Assembly (NCBI RefSeq): GCF_011455875.1
Contig: NZ_CP015031.1
Span: 1,345,405 to 1,409,404 of the forward strand
From: Basfia succiniciproducens
GTDB lineage: Bacteria > Pseudomonadota > Gammaproteobacteria > Enterobacterales > Pasteurellaceae
DNA length: 64,000 bases
Reading direction: 5' to 3'
The notes under the pieces are model-generated. The model had not been told where the DNA came from. It saw only the letters and a list, made by a program, of their open reading frames with translations, and ran no database searches. Numbering within the stretch: position 1 is the stretch's first letter; each line of letters starts with the position of its first letter. Shown here one piece after another: positions 49,160 to 58,407 of the stretch. The position numbers were made by a program, and so were the translations under genes.

Positions 49160-50593
49160 TTAAGCCTTAATTTGTTTGCGTTCACCGATTTTATTAGCGA
49201 TTAAAAACGCGATTAAACCGAACACAAGCGCCGGCACAATGGCGTGAAAATCCAATAACTTCAGTTTTGCGACGGTAAGATAAATATAGCTGCCAAGGCC
49301 CACAACCATCGAGGCAATCGCACCGTAAGCGTTGGCTTTGTTCCAATAAATACCGAGCACAATTACCCACAAAAATGCCGCTTCCAAACCGCCAAAGGCA
49401 AACAGGTTCAACCAAATAATCATATCCGGCGGATTTAAGGACAAAAATACCAAAATCACCGTAATGGTTAAGGTAATCAATGAGGAAAAACGGGAAATAA
49501 GTTTTTGATTGTTTGCTTTCTCGGGTTTCGCCGCAAGATAAATATCCTTCACAAAAATAGCGGAAGACTGAATCAGCTGCGCATCAATAGTGGACATAAT
49601 AGCCGACATCGGCGCCGCTAAAAAGATCCCGGCTACAATCGGCGGCAATACTTTGATCATCAGTGTCGGGATTACTTGATCGGGGATAGTCAAATCCGGC
49701 ACAATGGCTCGCCCTAATGCACCGGATAAATGCATACCAAACATAATGATCGACAAAATAATCGTGCCGATAAGCATTCCGCTGTGCAGGGCTTTGCTGT
49801 CTTTAAACGCCATACAGCGCACCGCAGTATGAGGCAATCCAACCACCCCGAAACAAACCAGTACCCAAAATGAAGTCATGAACTGAAAGTCCAGCATATT
49901 ATTCGGCCCGTAAGGCGAAACCAGCTGCGGATCCACTTCTGTGAGTTTGGTGATTGCCGCCTCGGTACCGCCTGCCGCATAAATAACGGCGCCAAGCAGA
50001 ATCATCGTGCCGAGAATCATCACCGTGCCCTGAATGGTATCCGTTAATACCACGGCGCGGAAACCGCCGATAAAGGTATAAAGCCCCACGGTCAGCGCAA
50101 AAATTAATAAAGACTGGGTATAATTAATGCCGATTGTAGTTTCTAGTAAACGTCCGCCGCCAATAAACTGCGTGGTCATCGCGGCAAAAAAAGCAATTAA
50201 CAAGGCTATGCTGGCAATCCAAACCAAATATTTGTTTTTATAACGATAAAGTAATAAGTCATTGATGGTTAAGGCATTTGTCTCACGAGACAACATAGCG
50301 AATTTTTTACCTAATGCGCCTAGTGCCAACCAAACCGCCGGCACTTGAATCATGGCAAGCAGCACCCAGCCTAAACCGTATTTATAAGCGGCACCCGGAC
50401 CGCCCACAAAAGAGCTGGCACTGGCATAAGTGGAAGCTGTTGTCATCGCCAGTACAAAGCCCGTCATAGAGCGGTTTCCCACATAATATTCGGTTAAAAA
50501 ATCGCCCCGCTGACGTTTCACATAGGCATAAATTGCCGCACCGAAAATAAATGCCAGATAGATAACAAGCGGAAAAATCACCCCTAAATTCAT
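49160..50593 (-). CDS. panF: Sodium/pantothenate symporter
   Basis: 477-residue inner-membrane sodium:solute symporter with about 13 helices. It takes up pantothenate, the coenzyme A precursor. RGDFLTEYYVGNRSMTGFVL (about 29-48) and the FIGGFRAVVLTD segment near 180 are typical of the family. It is coupled to yhdT by an ATGA overlap, the same yhdT-panF order as E. coli. It lies downstream of accB-accC, which links it loosely to fatty acid and CoA metabolism. Confidence 0.93.
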   Translation of the reverse strand: MNLGVIFPLVIYLAFIFGAAIYAYVKRQRGDFLTEYYVGNRSMTGFVLAMTTASTYASASSFVGGPGAAYKYGLGWVLLAMIQVPAVWLALGALGKKFAMLSRETNALTINDLLLYRYKNKYLVWIASIALLIAFFAAMTTQFIGGGRLLETTIGINYTQSLLIFALTVGLYTFIGGFRAVVLTDTIQGTVMILGTMILLGAVIYAAGGTEAAITKLTEVDPQLVSPYGPNNMLDFQFMTSFWVLVCFGVVGLPHTAVRCMAFKDSKALHSGMLIGTIILSIIMFGMHLSGALGRAIVPDLTIPDQVIPTLMIKVLPPIVAGIFLAAPMSAIMSTIDAQLIQSSAIFVKDIYLAAKPEKANNQKLISRFSSLITLTITVILVFLSLNPPDMIIWLNLFAFGGLEAAFLWVIVLGIYWNKANAYGAIASMVVGLGSYIYLTVAKLKLLDFHAIVPALVFGLIAFLIANKIGERKQIKA

Positions 50594-50868
50594 GAATTTT
50601 CTCCCGCACTTTTATCTTTGCCGCTACTTCCGGAATGATCCAAATCAATGTCCTGATAAACGATTTTAATCATCCAATAACCGATAACCACAAATAAAAT
50701 CGGTAAATAAATACAGGACAATTCAAACCATAACGGAAACCCTAAAGGCCCGGCGGAACCTTTCGGCAAATAGGCGCAAACGCACCAGCCAATCACATAA
50801 AGAATCGTTAATCCCAGTGACCAACGGGCTTCTTTTTCAGCTTGCAGATAACGTTTTTGAATATTCAT
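50590..50868 (-). CDS. yhdT: YhdT-family small membrane protein (DUF997)
   Basis: 92 residues with two membrane helices (about 16-36 and 45-75). The family is small, of unknown function, and usually encoded immediately before panF; here the ATGA overlap supports translational coupling. It may be an accessory subunit of the symporter, but there is no direct evidence. Confidence 0.88.
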   Translation of the reverse strand: MNIQKRYLQAEKEARWSLGLTILYVIGWCVCAYLPKGSAGPLGFPLWFELSCIYLPILFVVIGYWMIKIVYQDIDLDHSGSSGKDKSAGENS

Positions 50869-50908
50869 AACTATCCTTAGTGTAAATAACGGGAAGTAAG
50901 TATAAAAA

Positions 50909-50933
50909 AAAGTGGATCTAAAAATCCACTTTT
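50909..50933 (-). terminator. Hairpin after accC
   Basis: AAAGTGGAT (50909-50917) pairs perfectly with ATCCACTTT (50924-50932). An A run precedes it on the plus strand, giving T on the minus strand. Confidence 0.75.
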
Positions 50934-50940
50934 CTTTTAA

Positions 50941-52287
50941 CTATTCACCCATCCCTAATTTTTTTTCCAGGTAATGAATATTGGTACCGCCTTTTTGGAA
51001 ATTTTCATCTTCCAAAATCAGATTTTGCAACGGAATATTGGTTTTAATACCGTCGATAATCGTTTCGGCCAATGCGTTTTGCATGCGACGAATCGCTCCC
51101 TCACGGGTATCCGCATGCACAATTAACTTCGCAATCATGGAATCATAATGCGGAGGCACTGTATAACCGGCATAAACGTGAGAATCCCAGCGCACGCCTA
51201 AACCGCCCGGCGAATGCAAATGCGCGATTTTGCCAGGCGACGGCAGGAAGGTTTTAGGATCTTCCGCATTGATACGGCATTCAATGGCATGACCGTGAAC
51301 TTTAATGTCTTCCTGTTTCACCGAAAGCGGCAAGCCTGAAGCAACGCGTAATTGTTCTTTTACAATATCGACGCCGGTAATCATTTCCGTTACCGGATGT
51401 TCAACCTGAACACGGGTATTCATTTCAATGAAATAGAATTTGCCGTCTTCATATAAAAACTCGAACGTACCTGCGCCGCGATAGCCGATTTCAATGCAGG
51501 CATTGGCGCAACGCTGTCCGATATCGCGACGGATTTCTTCCGTAATACCCGGCGCCGGCGCTTCTTCCAATACTTTTTGGTGACGGCGCTGCATTGAGCA
51601 ATCGCGTTCCGCCAGATACACAGCATTTCCGTGGGTATCCGCAATAACCTGGATTTCTACGTGGCGCGGGTTTTCCAGGTATTTTTCCATGTAAACCATG
51701 TCGTTATTAAATGCCGCTTTCGCTTCCGCTTTGGTCATGGCAATAGATTCTTCCAATGACTCGTCGTTACGCACCACTCGCATACCGCGACCACCGCCGC
51801 CGCCCGAGGCTTTAATAATAACCGGATAACCGATACGATTGGCGATTTGCTTATTTTTCACCATATCCGTGCCTAAAGGGCCGTCGGAACCCGGTACGCA
51901 CGGCACGCCCGCTTTTTTCATGGCATTAATCGCTGAAACTTTATCACCCATTAAACGAATAACATCCGCAGTCGGACCGATAAAGGTAAAACCGGAAACC
52001 TCAACCTGTTCGGCAAAATCCGCATTTTCGGATAAAAAACCATAGCCCGGATGAATCGCGTCGGCACCCGTTACTTCCGCAGCCGCAATAATCGCCGGCA
52101 CGTTCAAATAACTTTTTACCGAAGGCGCAGGACCGATACAAACCGTTTCATCCGCTAATAAAACGTGTTTTAAGTCACGATCTGCCGTAGAGTGAACCGC
52201 AACGGTTTTAATGCCCAATTCTTTACAGGCACGTAAAATACGCAATGCAATTTCACCACGGTTAGCAATAACCACTTTTTCTAACAT
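50941..52287 (-). CDS. accC: Acetyl-CoA carboxylase, biotin carboxylase subunit
   Basis: 448 residues from the ATG at 52287 ([20 protein letters not shown]), the start of all homologues; the frame extends 19 codons upstream without similarity. Carboxylates biotin on AccB in the first step of fatty acid synthesis. The ATP-grasp glycine loop is [13 protein letters not shown] (about 160), and [14 protein letters not shown] holds the active-site residues (about 288-300). It lies 66 bases downstream of accB, with a small hairpin between. Confidence 0.97.
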   Translation of the reverse strand: MLEKVVIANRGEIALRILRACKELGIKTVAVHSTADRDLKHVLLADETVCIGPAPSVKSYLNVPAIIAAAEVTGADAIHPGYGFLSENADFAEQVEVSGFTFIGPTADVIRLMGDKVSAINAMKKAGVPCVPGSDGPLGTDMVKNKQIANRIGYPVIIKASGGGGGRGMRVVRNDESLEESIAMTKAEAKAAFNNDMVYMEKYLENPRHVEIQVIADTHGNAVYLAERDCSMQRRHQKVLEEAPAPGITEEIRRDIGQRCANACIEIGYRGAGTFEFLYEDGKFYFIEMNTRVQVEHPVTEMITGVDIVKEQLRVASGLPLSVKQEDIKVHGHAIECRINAEDPKTFLPSPGKIAHLHSPGGLGVRWDSHVYAGYTVPPHYDSMIAKLIVHADTREGAIRRMQNALAETIIDGIKTNIPLQNLILEDENFQKGGTNIHYLEKKLGMGE

Positions 52288-52328
52288 AAGAGTATTCCAA
52301 TTCGAAATTTGATCAACAAATGTAAAAA

Positions 52329-52345
52329 GGTGGGATAAACCCACC
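52329..52345 (-). other. Small hairpin between accB and accC
   Basis: GGTGGG (52329-52334) pairs with CCCACC (52340-52345). No T run follows; it may be a processing or stability element in the accBC message. Confidence 0.45.
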
Positions 52346-52353
52346 CTACAAGA

Positions 52354-52812
52354 TTATTCGATAACGATTAACGGTTCGTCAAACTCAACCGCATCGCCGT
52401 CATTGACAAGAATTGCAGTGACCACACCGGCTTTATCCGCTTCAATACGGTTCATCATTTTCATTGCTTCAACGATACAAAGCGCATCACCCATTTTCAC
52501 TGTTTGACCCACTTCAACGAATGCTTTTGCTTCCGGACTTGGACTACGGTAGAAAGTCCCTACCATCGGAGAACGAATGATATGACCGGAAAGCTCCGCT
52601 ACCGCGTCAGGTGCCGCCACAGGAGCCGCCACCGGTGCATGCGGAGCCGCTACCGGCGCAGGTGCCGCAGCAGGTAAAGTATATTGAATCGCACTTGGTG
52701 CGGCCGCACCGCGACTGATACGAACGGACTCCTCTCCTTCGGAAATCTCCAACTCCATAATGCCCGATTCTTCAACTAATTCGATAAGTTTTTTGATTTT
52801 ACGAATATCCAT
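52354..52812 (-). CDS. accB: Acetyl-CoA carboxylase, biotin carboxyl carrier protein
   Basis: 152 residues from the ATG at 52812 ([17 protein letters not shown]), matching E. coli AccB; an ATG two codons upstream is the other option. The Pro/Ala-rich linker (about 40-70, repeated APVAAP) is followed by the biotinyl domain with [13 protein letters not shown], whose Lys carries biotin (about 118). It is followed by accC and preceded by aroQ, the standard aroQ-accB-accC order. Confidence 0.96.
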   Translation of the reverse strand: MDIRKIKKLIELVEESGIMELEISEGEESVRISRGAAAPSAIQYTLPAAAPAPVAAPHAPVAAPVAAPDAVAELSGHIIRSPMVGTFYRSPSPEAKAFVEVGQTVKMGDALCIVEAMKMMNRIEADKAGVVTAILVNDGDAVEFDEPLIVIE

Positions 52813-52982
52813 TGCCATAATATTTTGATCCGTTTTGTTGCTAAAAATAAAAAATAACAACCGCACTTTACAATACTGAAACATGCAGTCTCAAGTGCAG
52901 TTTGCCGAGAATAGATTTATTGCCCGCAAGATTACCTGAAATTTAACCTTTTTGCGATAAATTTCTACTATTTTCGCTGAAA

Positions 52983-53435
52983 TTATGCTTTTTTCGCTAA
53001 AAATTCGACGGCGAACTCAAATGCGCATTCATAACCCTTTGCGCCTAATCCGCAAATCACCCCTTCAGCCACATCGCTAAAATAAGAATGATGACGGAAA
53101 GGCTCGCGTTTATGAATATTCGAAAGATGAATTTCCACAAAAGGAATCGCCACCGCCAACAAGGCATCACGTAATGCCACGCTGGTATGAGTAAAGGCAG
53201 CCGGATTAATCAAAATGAAATCGACTTTTTTAAAACTTTGATGAATTTTATCAATCAGTTTTTCTTCGCTGTTGGCCTGAAAACATTCCAATTCAATATT
53301 GTTTTTTGCCGCCAACGCCTGAACATTGGCTTCAATCGCCGCTAAAGAAAGCGTACCGTAATGTTTCGGCTCTCTTGCGCCCAACATATTTAAATTCGGG
53401 CCGTTTAGCAGCAAAATACGTGATGATTGCGACAT
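52983..53435 (-). CDS. aroQ: Type II 3-dehydroquinate dehydratase
   Basis: 150 residues. Third step of the shikimate pathway. The N-terminal [15 protein letters not shown], the [17 protein letters not shown] segment with its catalytic His (about 102), and [17 protein letters not shown] are all family signatures. It lies upstream of accB with a 170-base gap that contains an uptake signal. It belongs to the dodecameric AroQ type, not E. coli AroD. Confidence 0.96.
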   Translation of the reverse strand: MSQSSRILLLNGPNLNMLGAREPKHYGTLSLAAIEANVQALAAKNNIELECFQANSEEKLIDKIHQSFKKVDFILINPAAFTHTSVALRDALLAVAIPFVEIHLSNIHKREPFRHHSYFSDVAEGVICGLGAKGYECAFEFAVEFLAKKA

Positions 53436-53551
53436 AATTATTCCTTTTTATATGAAAGGCTTACATTATAACGATTTTTTCCTCATTTGCAGCGCCTATG
53501 TGGTCAAACCTTTGTTTTAAACAGGGTGGTTTCCTATAGAGTAAATAACCC

Positions 53552-54547
53552 TTAAAAATTAATTTCGGTAATAAATCCGGAATTAAAATCCGCCACCGGC
53601 AAGCCAGACCCCGGCCAGCTTCTTACCACCTGATATTCCATTAAATCCAGCGTATCCAATCCCGGCGTAACGTCCGGCGTATACTGACGGGCAATGCGGG
53701 CAAGCTGGGTTAAGCCGAAACTGCTTTCGATTGAAGAACTGATGACCGCCTTCATACCCAAATTTTGCGCTTTTTCAATTAATGAAACACATTTTTCCAA
53801 TGAGCCCACCAACGTCGGTTTAATCACAATCGCCGTAACATGAGGTTCGGTAACCACTTCGAAATCAGGCTCGCGCACCGATTCGTCCCAGGCAATATTA
53901 ATTCCCGTTTGCTCGGCAAACCGACGGCTTTCCTCACGGGTTTTGCAGGGTTCTTCCAAAAACTGAATGCGCGGGAGATGTTCCGGTTTCACATATTTGG
54001 CGAACATCGCCGCTTTTGCCGGCGTCCAGCTGCGGTTGGCATCTAAACGCAAATAAAGATCCGGAATGGCTTCCAATAACATATCGGCAATCATGCCGTC
54101 CCGGTTGGCTTCGTACATGCCTACTTTAATTTTTGCCACTTTCTCGCCTTGCATTTGATCCAAGGGTTCATAAAGCTCGTCGGGATCGCCGTAACACAAA
54201 GGCGCAACCTGATAATTCCCTTCCGTTTGTAATGAGCCTTTCATCTCCGCTAACGCACAACTTAAACCGAACGCCACCGATGGGTATAAACCGTCAAAGG
54301 AAAGTTTTTCATTGCGGCTGCGGGCTGCATCCCAATCTTTCAGCCATTGAATTGCCTGTTCCTGCGCTTGTTCTAAGGTTTCCCAGCTGTATTCAGGCAG
54401 CGGAGCTATTTCCCCCCAACCTTCGTTCTCTTTGCATTTGATCTGTACTAACAGACCTTCACGCCGTTTTAAAAAACGATTGCGCAAAATCAGTTGGCTG
54501 TCAACGGGAATGGAATAACGATAAAGATGATAACAACGAGTAGTCAT
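53552..54547 (-). CDS. menC: o-Succinylbenzoate synthase
   Basis: 331 residues. Dehydrates SHCHC to o-succinylbenzoate in menaquinone synthesis. It belongs to the enolase superfamily: a catalytic Lys in KIKVGMYE (about 135), metal ligands in [15 protein letters not shown] and AWDES (about 165, 195, 220), and the second Lys in [10 protein letters not shown] (about 245). Menaquinone would support the anaerobic respiration typical of rumen Pasteurellaceae. It lies next to the second accessory patch. Confidence 0.94.
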   Translation of the reverse strand: MTTRCYHLYRYSIPVDSQLILRNRFLKRREGLLVQIKCKENEGWGEIAPLPEYSWETLEQAQEQAIQWLKDWDAARSRNEKLSFDGLYPSVAFGLSCALAEMKGSLQTEGNYQVAPLCYGDPDELYEPLDQMQGEKVAKIKVGMYEANRDGMIADMLLEAIPDLYLRLDANRSWTPAKAAMFAKYVKPEHLPRIQFLEEPCKTREESRRFAEQTGINIAWDESVREPDFEVVTEPHVTAIVIKPTLVGSLEKCVSLIEKAQNLGMKAVISSSIESSFGLTQLARIARQYTPDVTPGLDTLDLMEYQVVRSWPGSGLPVADFNSGFITEINF

Positions 54548-54603
54548 ATGTTTTCTCTGAAAAATTAAAAAGTGCGGTTAAAATTCGTTGGAATTTTGTG
54601 TTG

Positions 54604-54651
54604 CCCCCCTCAGTCACTGCGTGACAGCTCCCCCCATAAAGGTGGGAGCGA
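54604..54651. repeat. Single palindromic repeat unit beside menC
   Basis: GCCCCCCTCAGTCACTGCGT followed by GACAGCTCCC and the matching GGTGGGAGC half. It is a member of the same family as at 31755, 44246 and 55989, between menC and the second IS copy. An uptake signal (54570-54578) precedes it. Confidence 0.75.
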
Positions 54652-54709
54652 AAATCACATTATCGCGCCTGCACTGGCGGTACTAGCTATGTTGAAATGT
54701 AGTGGTCAA

Positions 54710-55495
54710 CTAATTTAACAGTCTCCGATAAGTTGTTTTTGCTAAAATCGGAGATAGACCTTGATTATAGCTATGTGGGCAAATGTGATTATAATACATC
54801 ACATATTCTCTCACATCATTTACAGCACTTTCAAAATCACTATAACCACCTTTCAGCATCCATTCATATTTAAAACTTCGAAACCAACGCTCCACCGGCG
54901 CATTGTCCCAACAGTTACCACGACGGCTCATACTTTGTGTAAGCCCATGTTTCTTAACTGAATCAGTAAAGATTTCACTGCCATAAATACTACCTTGGTC
55001 TGAATGGAACAACATTCGCTCCGTGCGTTCAATATTCAGCATCGCATGATTCAGTGCATCTTTAACCAGCTCACTATCATGATAGCGACTTAGCTTCCAA
55101 CCGACGACTTGACGATTTAATAAATTAATTACCACTGCTAAATAGCACCATATCCCATTGATTTTTATATAGGTCGTGTCACCACATAGCACGGTCGTTT
55201 GGCTATCAGGCGTAAATTCTCGACTTAGTATATTCTCAAAAACTTGACTGTTTCCTTTACTAGGATTGCGCCATTTTTGCGGTTGCTTACTAAATAATCC
55301 TTGCTTATTCATTAACTTACGAATTAAATACAACCCCACAAAAATACCTTTCTCTTTCAAATGCGATTGAATCGTTCGTTTGCCTGCTGAACTTCGGCTT
55401 GCATCAAAAATTGCCTTGATTTCAACGGCTAAAGCTGTGTGTTTCGCTGGCTTTTTGGCTGTGCGCAAATGGGCGTAGTAAGCACTTTCAGACAC
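54710..55495 (-). CDS. IS3-family transposase OrfB, copy 2
   Basis: Nearly identical to copy 1, with the same DD35E core, but the conserved YYNHIRPHS is YYNHICPHS here (CGC to TGC at the codon 54779-54781) and NAPMERWF is NAPVERWF. The Arg before Pro-His is widely conserved in IS3 enzymes, so this copy may be weakened. Entry is by -1 frameshift at 55591-55597. Confidence 0.9.
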   Translation of the reverse strand: MSESAYYAHLRTAKKPAKHTALAVEIKAIFDASRSSAGKRTIQSHLKEKGIFVGLYLIRKLMNKQGLFSKQPQKWRNPSKGNSQVFENILSREFTPDSQTTVLCGDTTYIKINGIWCYLAVVINLLNRQVVGWKLSRYHDSELVKDALNHAMLNIERTERMLFHSDQGSIYGSEIFTDSVKKHGLTQSMSRRGNCWDNAPVERWFRSFKYEWMLKGGYSDFESAVNDVREYVMYYNHICPHSYNQGLSPILAKTTYRRLLN

Positions 55496-55533
55496 GCTAA
55501 ATAGCTCACATAACCGGTTGATTCCTCGCGATT

Positions 55534-55848
55534 TTAACGTCGTAATGACTTGGTATTTTTGTTTTCGAGTGACATTAAAATCGCTGTAGCCTTTTTTAAA
55601 ATGGCCTTATCTTCTTCAAGTTCTTTAATACGATTTTCAAGTTCTCGAATTCGTTGTTGTTCTGGGCTAATTGGCTTTGAACCAGCTAAAACGTAACCTT
55701 GTTGCTCCGCTTGAACTTGACTTATCCAGCGACGAAGTGCTGTTTCACCCACACCTAACTCTCGGCAAGCTTGAGAAACTGAATATCCTCGTTCAGTCAC
55801 TAATTTTACTGCTTCAGCTTTATATTCTGCGCTAAATGTTCTTCTCAT
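55534..55848 (-). CDS. IS3-family transposase OrfA, copy 2
   Basis: 104 residues, identical to copy 1 OrfA at the protein level: helix-turn-helix near the N-terminus and leucine-zipper-like C-terminus. The AAAAAAG frameshift heptamer (55591-55597, minus strand) is conserved. Confidence 0.92.
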   Translation of the reverse strand: MRRTFSAEYKAEAVKLVTERGYSVSQACRELGVGETALRRWISQVQAEQQGYVLAGSKPISPEQQRIRELENRIKELEEDKAILKKATAILMSLENKNTKSLRR

Positions 55849-55915
55849 AATATTTCCTCATTTGTGATGTTATTTTACCACTTATTGAGGACTGCGGAAT
55901 TAGTCTACCACTACA

Positions 55916-56460
55916 ATTTTGATAACACCAACGCCATTTCACTCCATTCCTTCCCCCGCAACGTCGGGTAGGTGCCTGCAAGGCGGAAAGGCGAAAATCC
56001 CCGCCCCCTCAGTCACTGCGTGACAGCTCCCCCAACTTTGTGTGGGAGCGAAATTGTTGCCGTATTTTGATAACGCCAACGCCATTTCACTCCATTCCTT
56101 CCCCCGCAACGTCGGGGAAGTCCTGCAAGGCGGAAAGGCGAAAATCCCCGCCCCCTCAGTCACTGCGTGACAGCTCCCCCAACTTTGTGTGGGAGCGAAA
56201 TTGTTGCCGTATTTTGATAACGCCAACGCCATTTCACTCTATTCCTTCCCCCGCAACGTCGGGGAAGTCCAGCAAGGCGCAGGGAAAATTCCTGTCCCCT
56301 CAGTCACTGCGTGACAGCTCCCCCAACTTTGTGTGGGAGCGAAATTGTTGCCGTATTTTGATAACACCAACGCCATTTCATTCCATTCCCTCCCCCGCGA
56401 AGTCGGGGGAGGTGCCTGCAAGGCGGAGGGGGAAAATTCTTACTATCAGTCACTGTATGA
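55916..56460. repeat. Tandem array of about 147-bp units carrying the palindromic repeat
   Basis: Units start at 55916, 56064, 56211 and 56354 (lengths 148, 147, 143 and a degenerate remainder). Each holds ATTTTGATAACGCCAACGCC, a CTTCCCC/GGGGAAG hairpin, GCAAGGCGG, then CTCAGTCACTGCGTGACAGC and a GCTCCC/GGGAGC hairpin, ending TTGTTGCCGT. No gene is seen in 55916-56669: frames that stay open across the array on both strands simply read through the repeats. The last unit is degenerate, with GTCACTGTATGAC. Confidence 0.8.
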
Positions 56461-56669
56461 CGGCTCCGCTTTTTACTCGTGTTAATAAGAAATCCGATTG
56501 TTTTGTTATAAAAGTGCGGTCGATTTTAGAGAAATTTTGCTGGTAAATTCCGCCTTTTTACAGGTAACCTCTTAGCCTAATAAATTGCACAACGGAAATA
56601 AATTGTTATAATCCCATCGACTTATTAACGGATAAGTTAAAACTTTATATGTTAGGTGAATATAACATT

Positions 56670-57554
56670 ATGAATTCATTAGAAAAAAAACAAATCACTT
56701 ACGGACAACGATTAAAAATTGCTTTTCAATATGCAATGCCGCAAATTTATTTAACACAAATTGCCGGTTGGTTTGCCAATAAACGTTGGGGTGCCGTCAC
56801 ACATTTTGTGATCAAAATGTTTGCTAAAAAATATAATGTGCATATGGCGGAAGCGGCAAAACCGAATTTTTCCGATTATGTGACATTTAACGAATTTTTT
56901 ATTCGTCAGTTAAAAGAATACGCACGCCCGATTAATCAAAATACCGATGCTTTATGTTTGCCCGCAGACGGCAAAATCAGCCAGTGCGGGCATATTGACG
57001 ACGAATTATTGTTACAGGCAAAAGGTCATAGCTTCAGCTTGCGCGACCTATTGGCGGGCGATGAAGAATTAACCCGACTGTTTAAAGACGGCGAGTTTGT
57101 TACAACTTATTTGTCGCCGCGCGATTATCATCGTGTGCATATGCCGTGTAACGGAACTATCCGCAAAATGATTTATGTGCCCGGCGAACTGTTTTCCGTC
57201 AATCCTTTTTTGAATACCCATATTCCGAATTTACTGGCGCGTAACGAACGGGTTATCTGCCTGTTTGATACGGATTTCGGCCCGATGGTGCAAATTTTAG
57301 TAGGCGCTACGATTACCGCCAGTATCAGTACGGTTTGGGAGGGGGTGATTAATCCGCCAAGAACGGGAGATATCCGTACCTGGACTTATGAAGGTCAGAG
57401 CGCTGTCAGTTTAGCGAAAGGGCAGGAAATGGGTGCGTTCCAATTAGGTTCTACGGTAATTAATTTATTTCCTAAAAATGCCGTGAAGTTAGCGGATTAT
57501 TTGCAAGTAGACACGGTTACCCGTGTCGGTGAAATTTTGGCGTATAAAAAATAA
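56670..57554 (+). CDS. psd: Phosphatidylserine decarboxylase proenzyme
   Basis: About 294 residues from the ATG at 56670 (MNSLEKKQITYGQRLK). An ATG 21 bases upstream (56649) is possible, but the downstream one follows AGGTGA and fits homologues. Makes phosphatidylethanolamine in the inner membrane. The self-cleavage motif LGST (FQLGSTVINLF, about 262) generates the pyruvoyl group on its Ser, and YHRVHMPCNG holds the conserved His residues (about 145-155). Confidence 0.96.
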   Translation: MNSLEKKQITYGQRLKIAFQYAMPQIYLTQIAGWFANKRWGAVTHFVIKMFAKKYNVHMAEAAKPNFSDYVTFNEFFIRQLKEYARPINQNTDALCLPADGKISQCGHIDDELLLQAKGHSFSLRDLLAGDEELTRLFKDGEFVTTYLSPRDYHRVHMPCNGTIRKMIYVPGELFSVNPFLNTHIPNLLARNERVICLFDTDFGPMVQILVGATITASISTVWEGVINPPRTGDIRTWTYEGQSAVSLAKGQEMGAFQLGSTVINLFPKNAVKLADYLQVDTVTRVGEILAYKK

Positions 57555-57648
57555 TTACGGCTTTACCCTTGAATTATATGGATAAAGAGCCATATAGAGA
57601 GGGTGAAAAAACTCATTCATTCATCATTAATTTAAATAGGGAAATAGA

Positions 57649-58281
57649 ATGTCAAAACAATTTTTTGATTCAGTTGCGTTAGACAGCGTATCGGCAAAAG
57701 GCGGCTATGGCGTAGGATTACAAATCGGCCAGCAATTATTAGACAGCCGATTAAATGTTGAAGCGGAAGCGGTAGCGAAAGGTATTTACGACGTATTAAA
57801 CAATAATGCCCCTGCGTTAGATTTAAATGAAGTCAGCAAAGCGTTACAGGAATTACAGCAAAAAGCGCAAGATGCCGCTCAAGCGCAATTTAAACAAATT
57901 GAAGAAGACGGTCGCGCATTTTTAGTGGAAAATGCGAAAAAAGACGGCGTGCAGGTAACGGAATCCGGTCTTCAATATGAAATTCTAGTGGAAGGTAACG
58001 GTAATAAACCTTCCCGTGAAGATACCGTGCGCGTTCATTATACGGGGACTTTACCTGACGGTACCGTATTTGACAGTTCCGTAAGCCGCGGTCAACCGGC
58101 GGAATTTCCGGTAGGCGGCGTTATTGCAGGCTGGGTGGAAGCATTACAATTAATGCCGGTGGGTTCTAAATGGCGTTTAGCTATTCCGCATAATTTAGCG
58201 TACGGTGAACGCGGTGCGGGAGCATCAATTCCGCCGTTCAGCCCGTTGGTGTTTGAAGTGGAATTATTAGATATTCTTTAA
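57649..58281 (+). CDS. fklB: FKBP-type peptidyl-prolyl isomerase FklB (FKBP22)
   Basis: 210 residues without a signal peptide, so probably cytoplasmic. The N-terminal helical dimerisation domain (about 10-90, GYGVGLQIGQQLLDSRLNVE) is followed by the FKBP domain (about 105-210) with VRVHYTGTLPDGTVFDSS and LAYGERGAGASIPPFSPLVF. Length and sequence match E. coli FklB rather than the periplasmic FkpA. It converges with proB on a shared terminator of inverted uptake signals. Confidence 0.93.
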   Translation: MSKQFFDSVALDSVSAKGGYGVGLQIGQQLLDSRLNVEAEAVAKGIYDVLNNNAPALDLNEVSKALQELQQKAQDAAQAQFKQIEEDGRAFLVENAKKDGVQVTESGLQYEILVEGNGNKPSREDTVRVHYTGTLPDGTVFDSSVSRGQPAEFPVGGVIAGWVEALQLMPVGSKWRLAIPHNLAYGERGAGASIPPFSPLVFEVELLDIL

Positions 58282-58353
58282 TAATCCGGTTTAATAAAAA
58301 ATAAGGACGCTATATTGGTGTCCTTATTTTTATCTGTGTTTTATTTATAATCT

Positions 58354-58393
58354 AAAGTGCGGTCAAAATTCGATAATTTTGACCGCACTTTTG
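58354..58393. terminator. Bidirectional terminator of inverted uptake signals (fklB / proB)
   Basis: AAAGTGCGGTCAAAATT (58354-58370) pairs perfectly with AATTTTGACCGCACTTT (58375-58391), a 17-bp stem with a 4-base loop and T on both sides. Confidence 0.92.
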
Positions 58394-58407
58394 CACTTCT
58401 TATGCGG

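Larger units (their letters stand above)
54698..55915 (-). mobile_element. IS3-family insertion sequence, copy 2 (1218 bp)
   Basis: Same length and ends as copy 1 (31771-32988), in the opposite orientation. The flanks read GTTGAAA on one side and ATTTTGATA on the other, so the 3-bp target duplication expected from transposition is not seen. It sits at the edge of the tandem repeat array. Confidence 0.92.

Noticed and set aside
55916-56460. CRISPR array
   Set aside because: The units are about 147 bp, nearly all repeat with no unique spacers of constant length, and there are no cas genes.
55939-56546. Open frames of 97 codons (minus) and 168 codons (plus) across the tandem array
   Set aside because: Both are products of the repeating units (unit length near a multiple of three), have no ribosome site or family similarity, and are on opposite strands over the same repeats.
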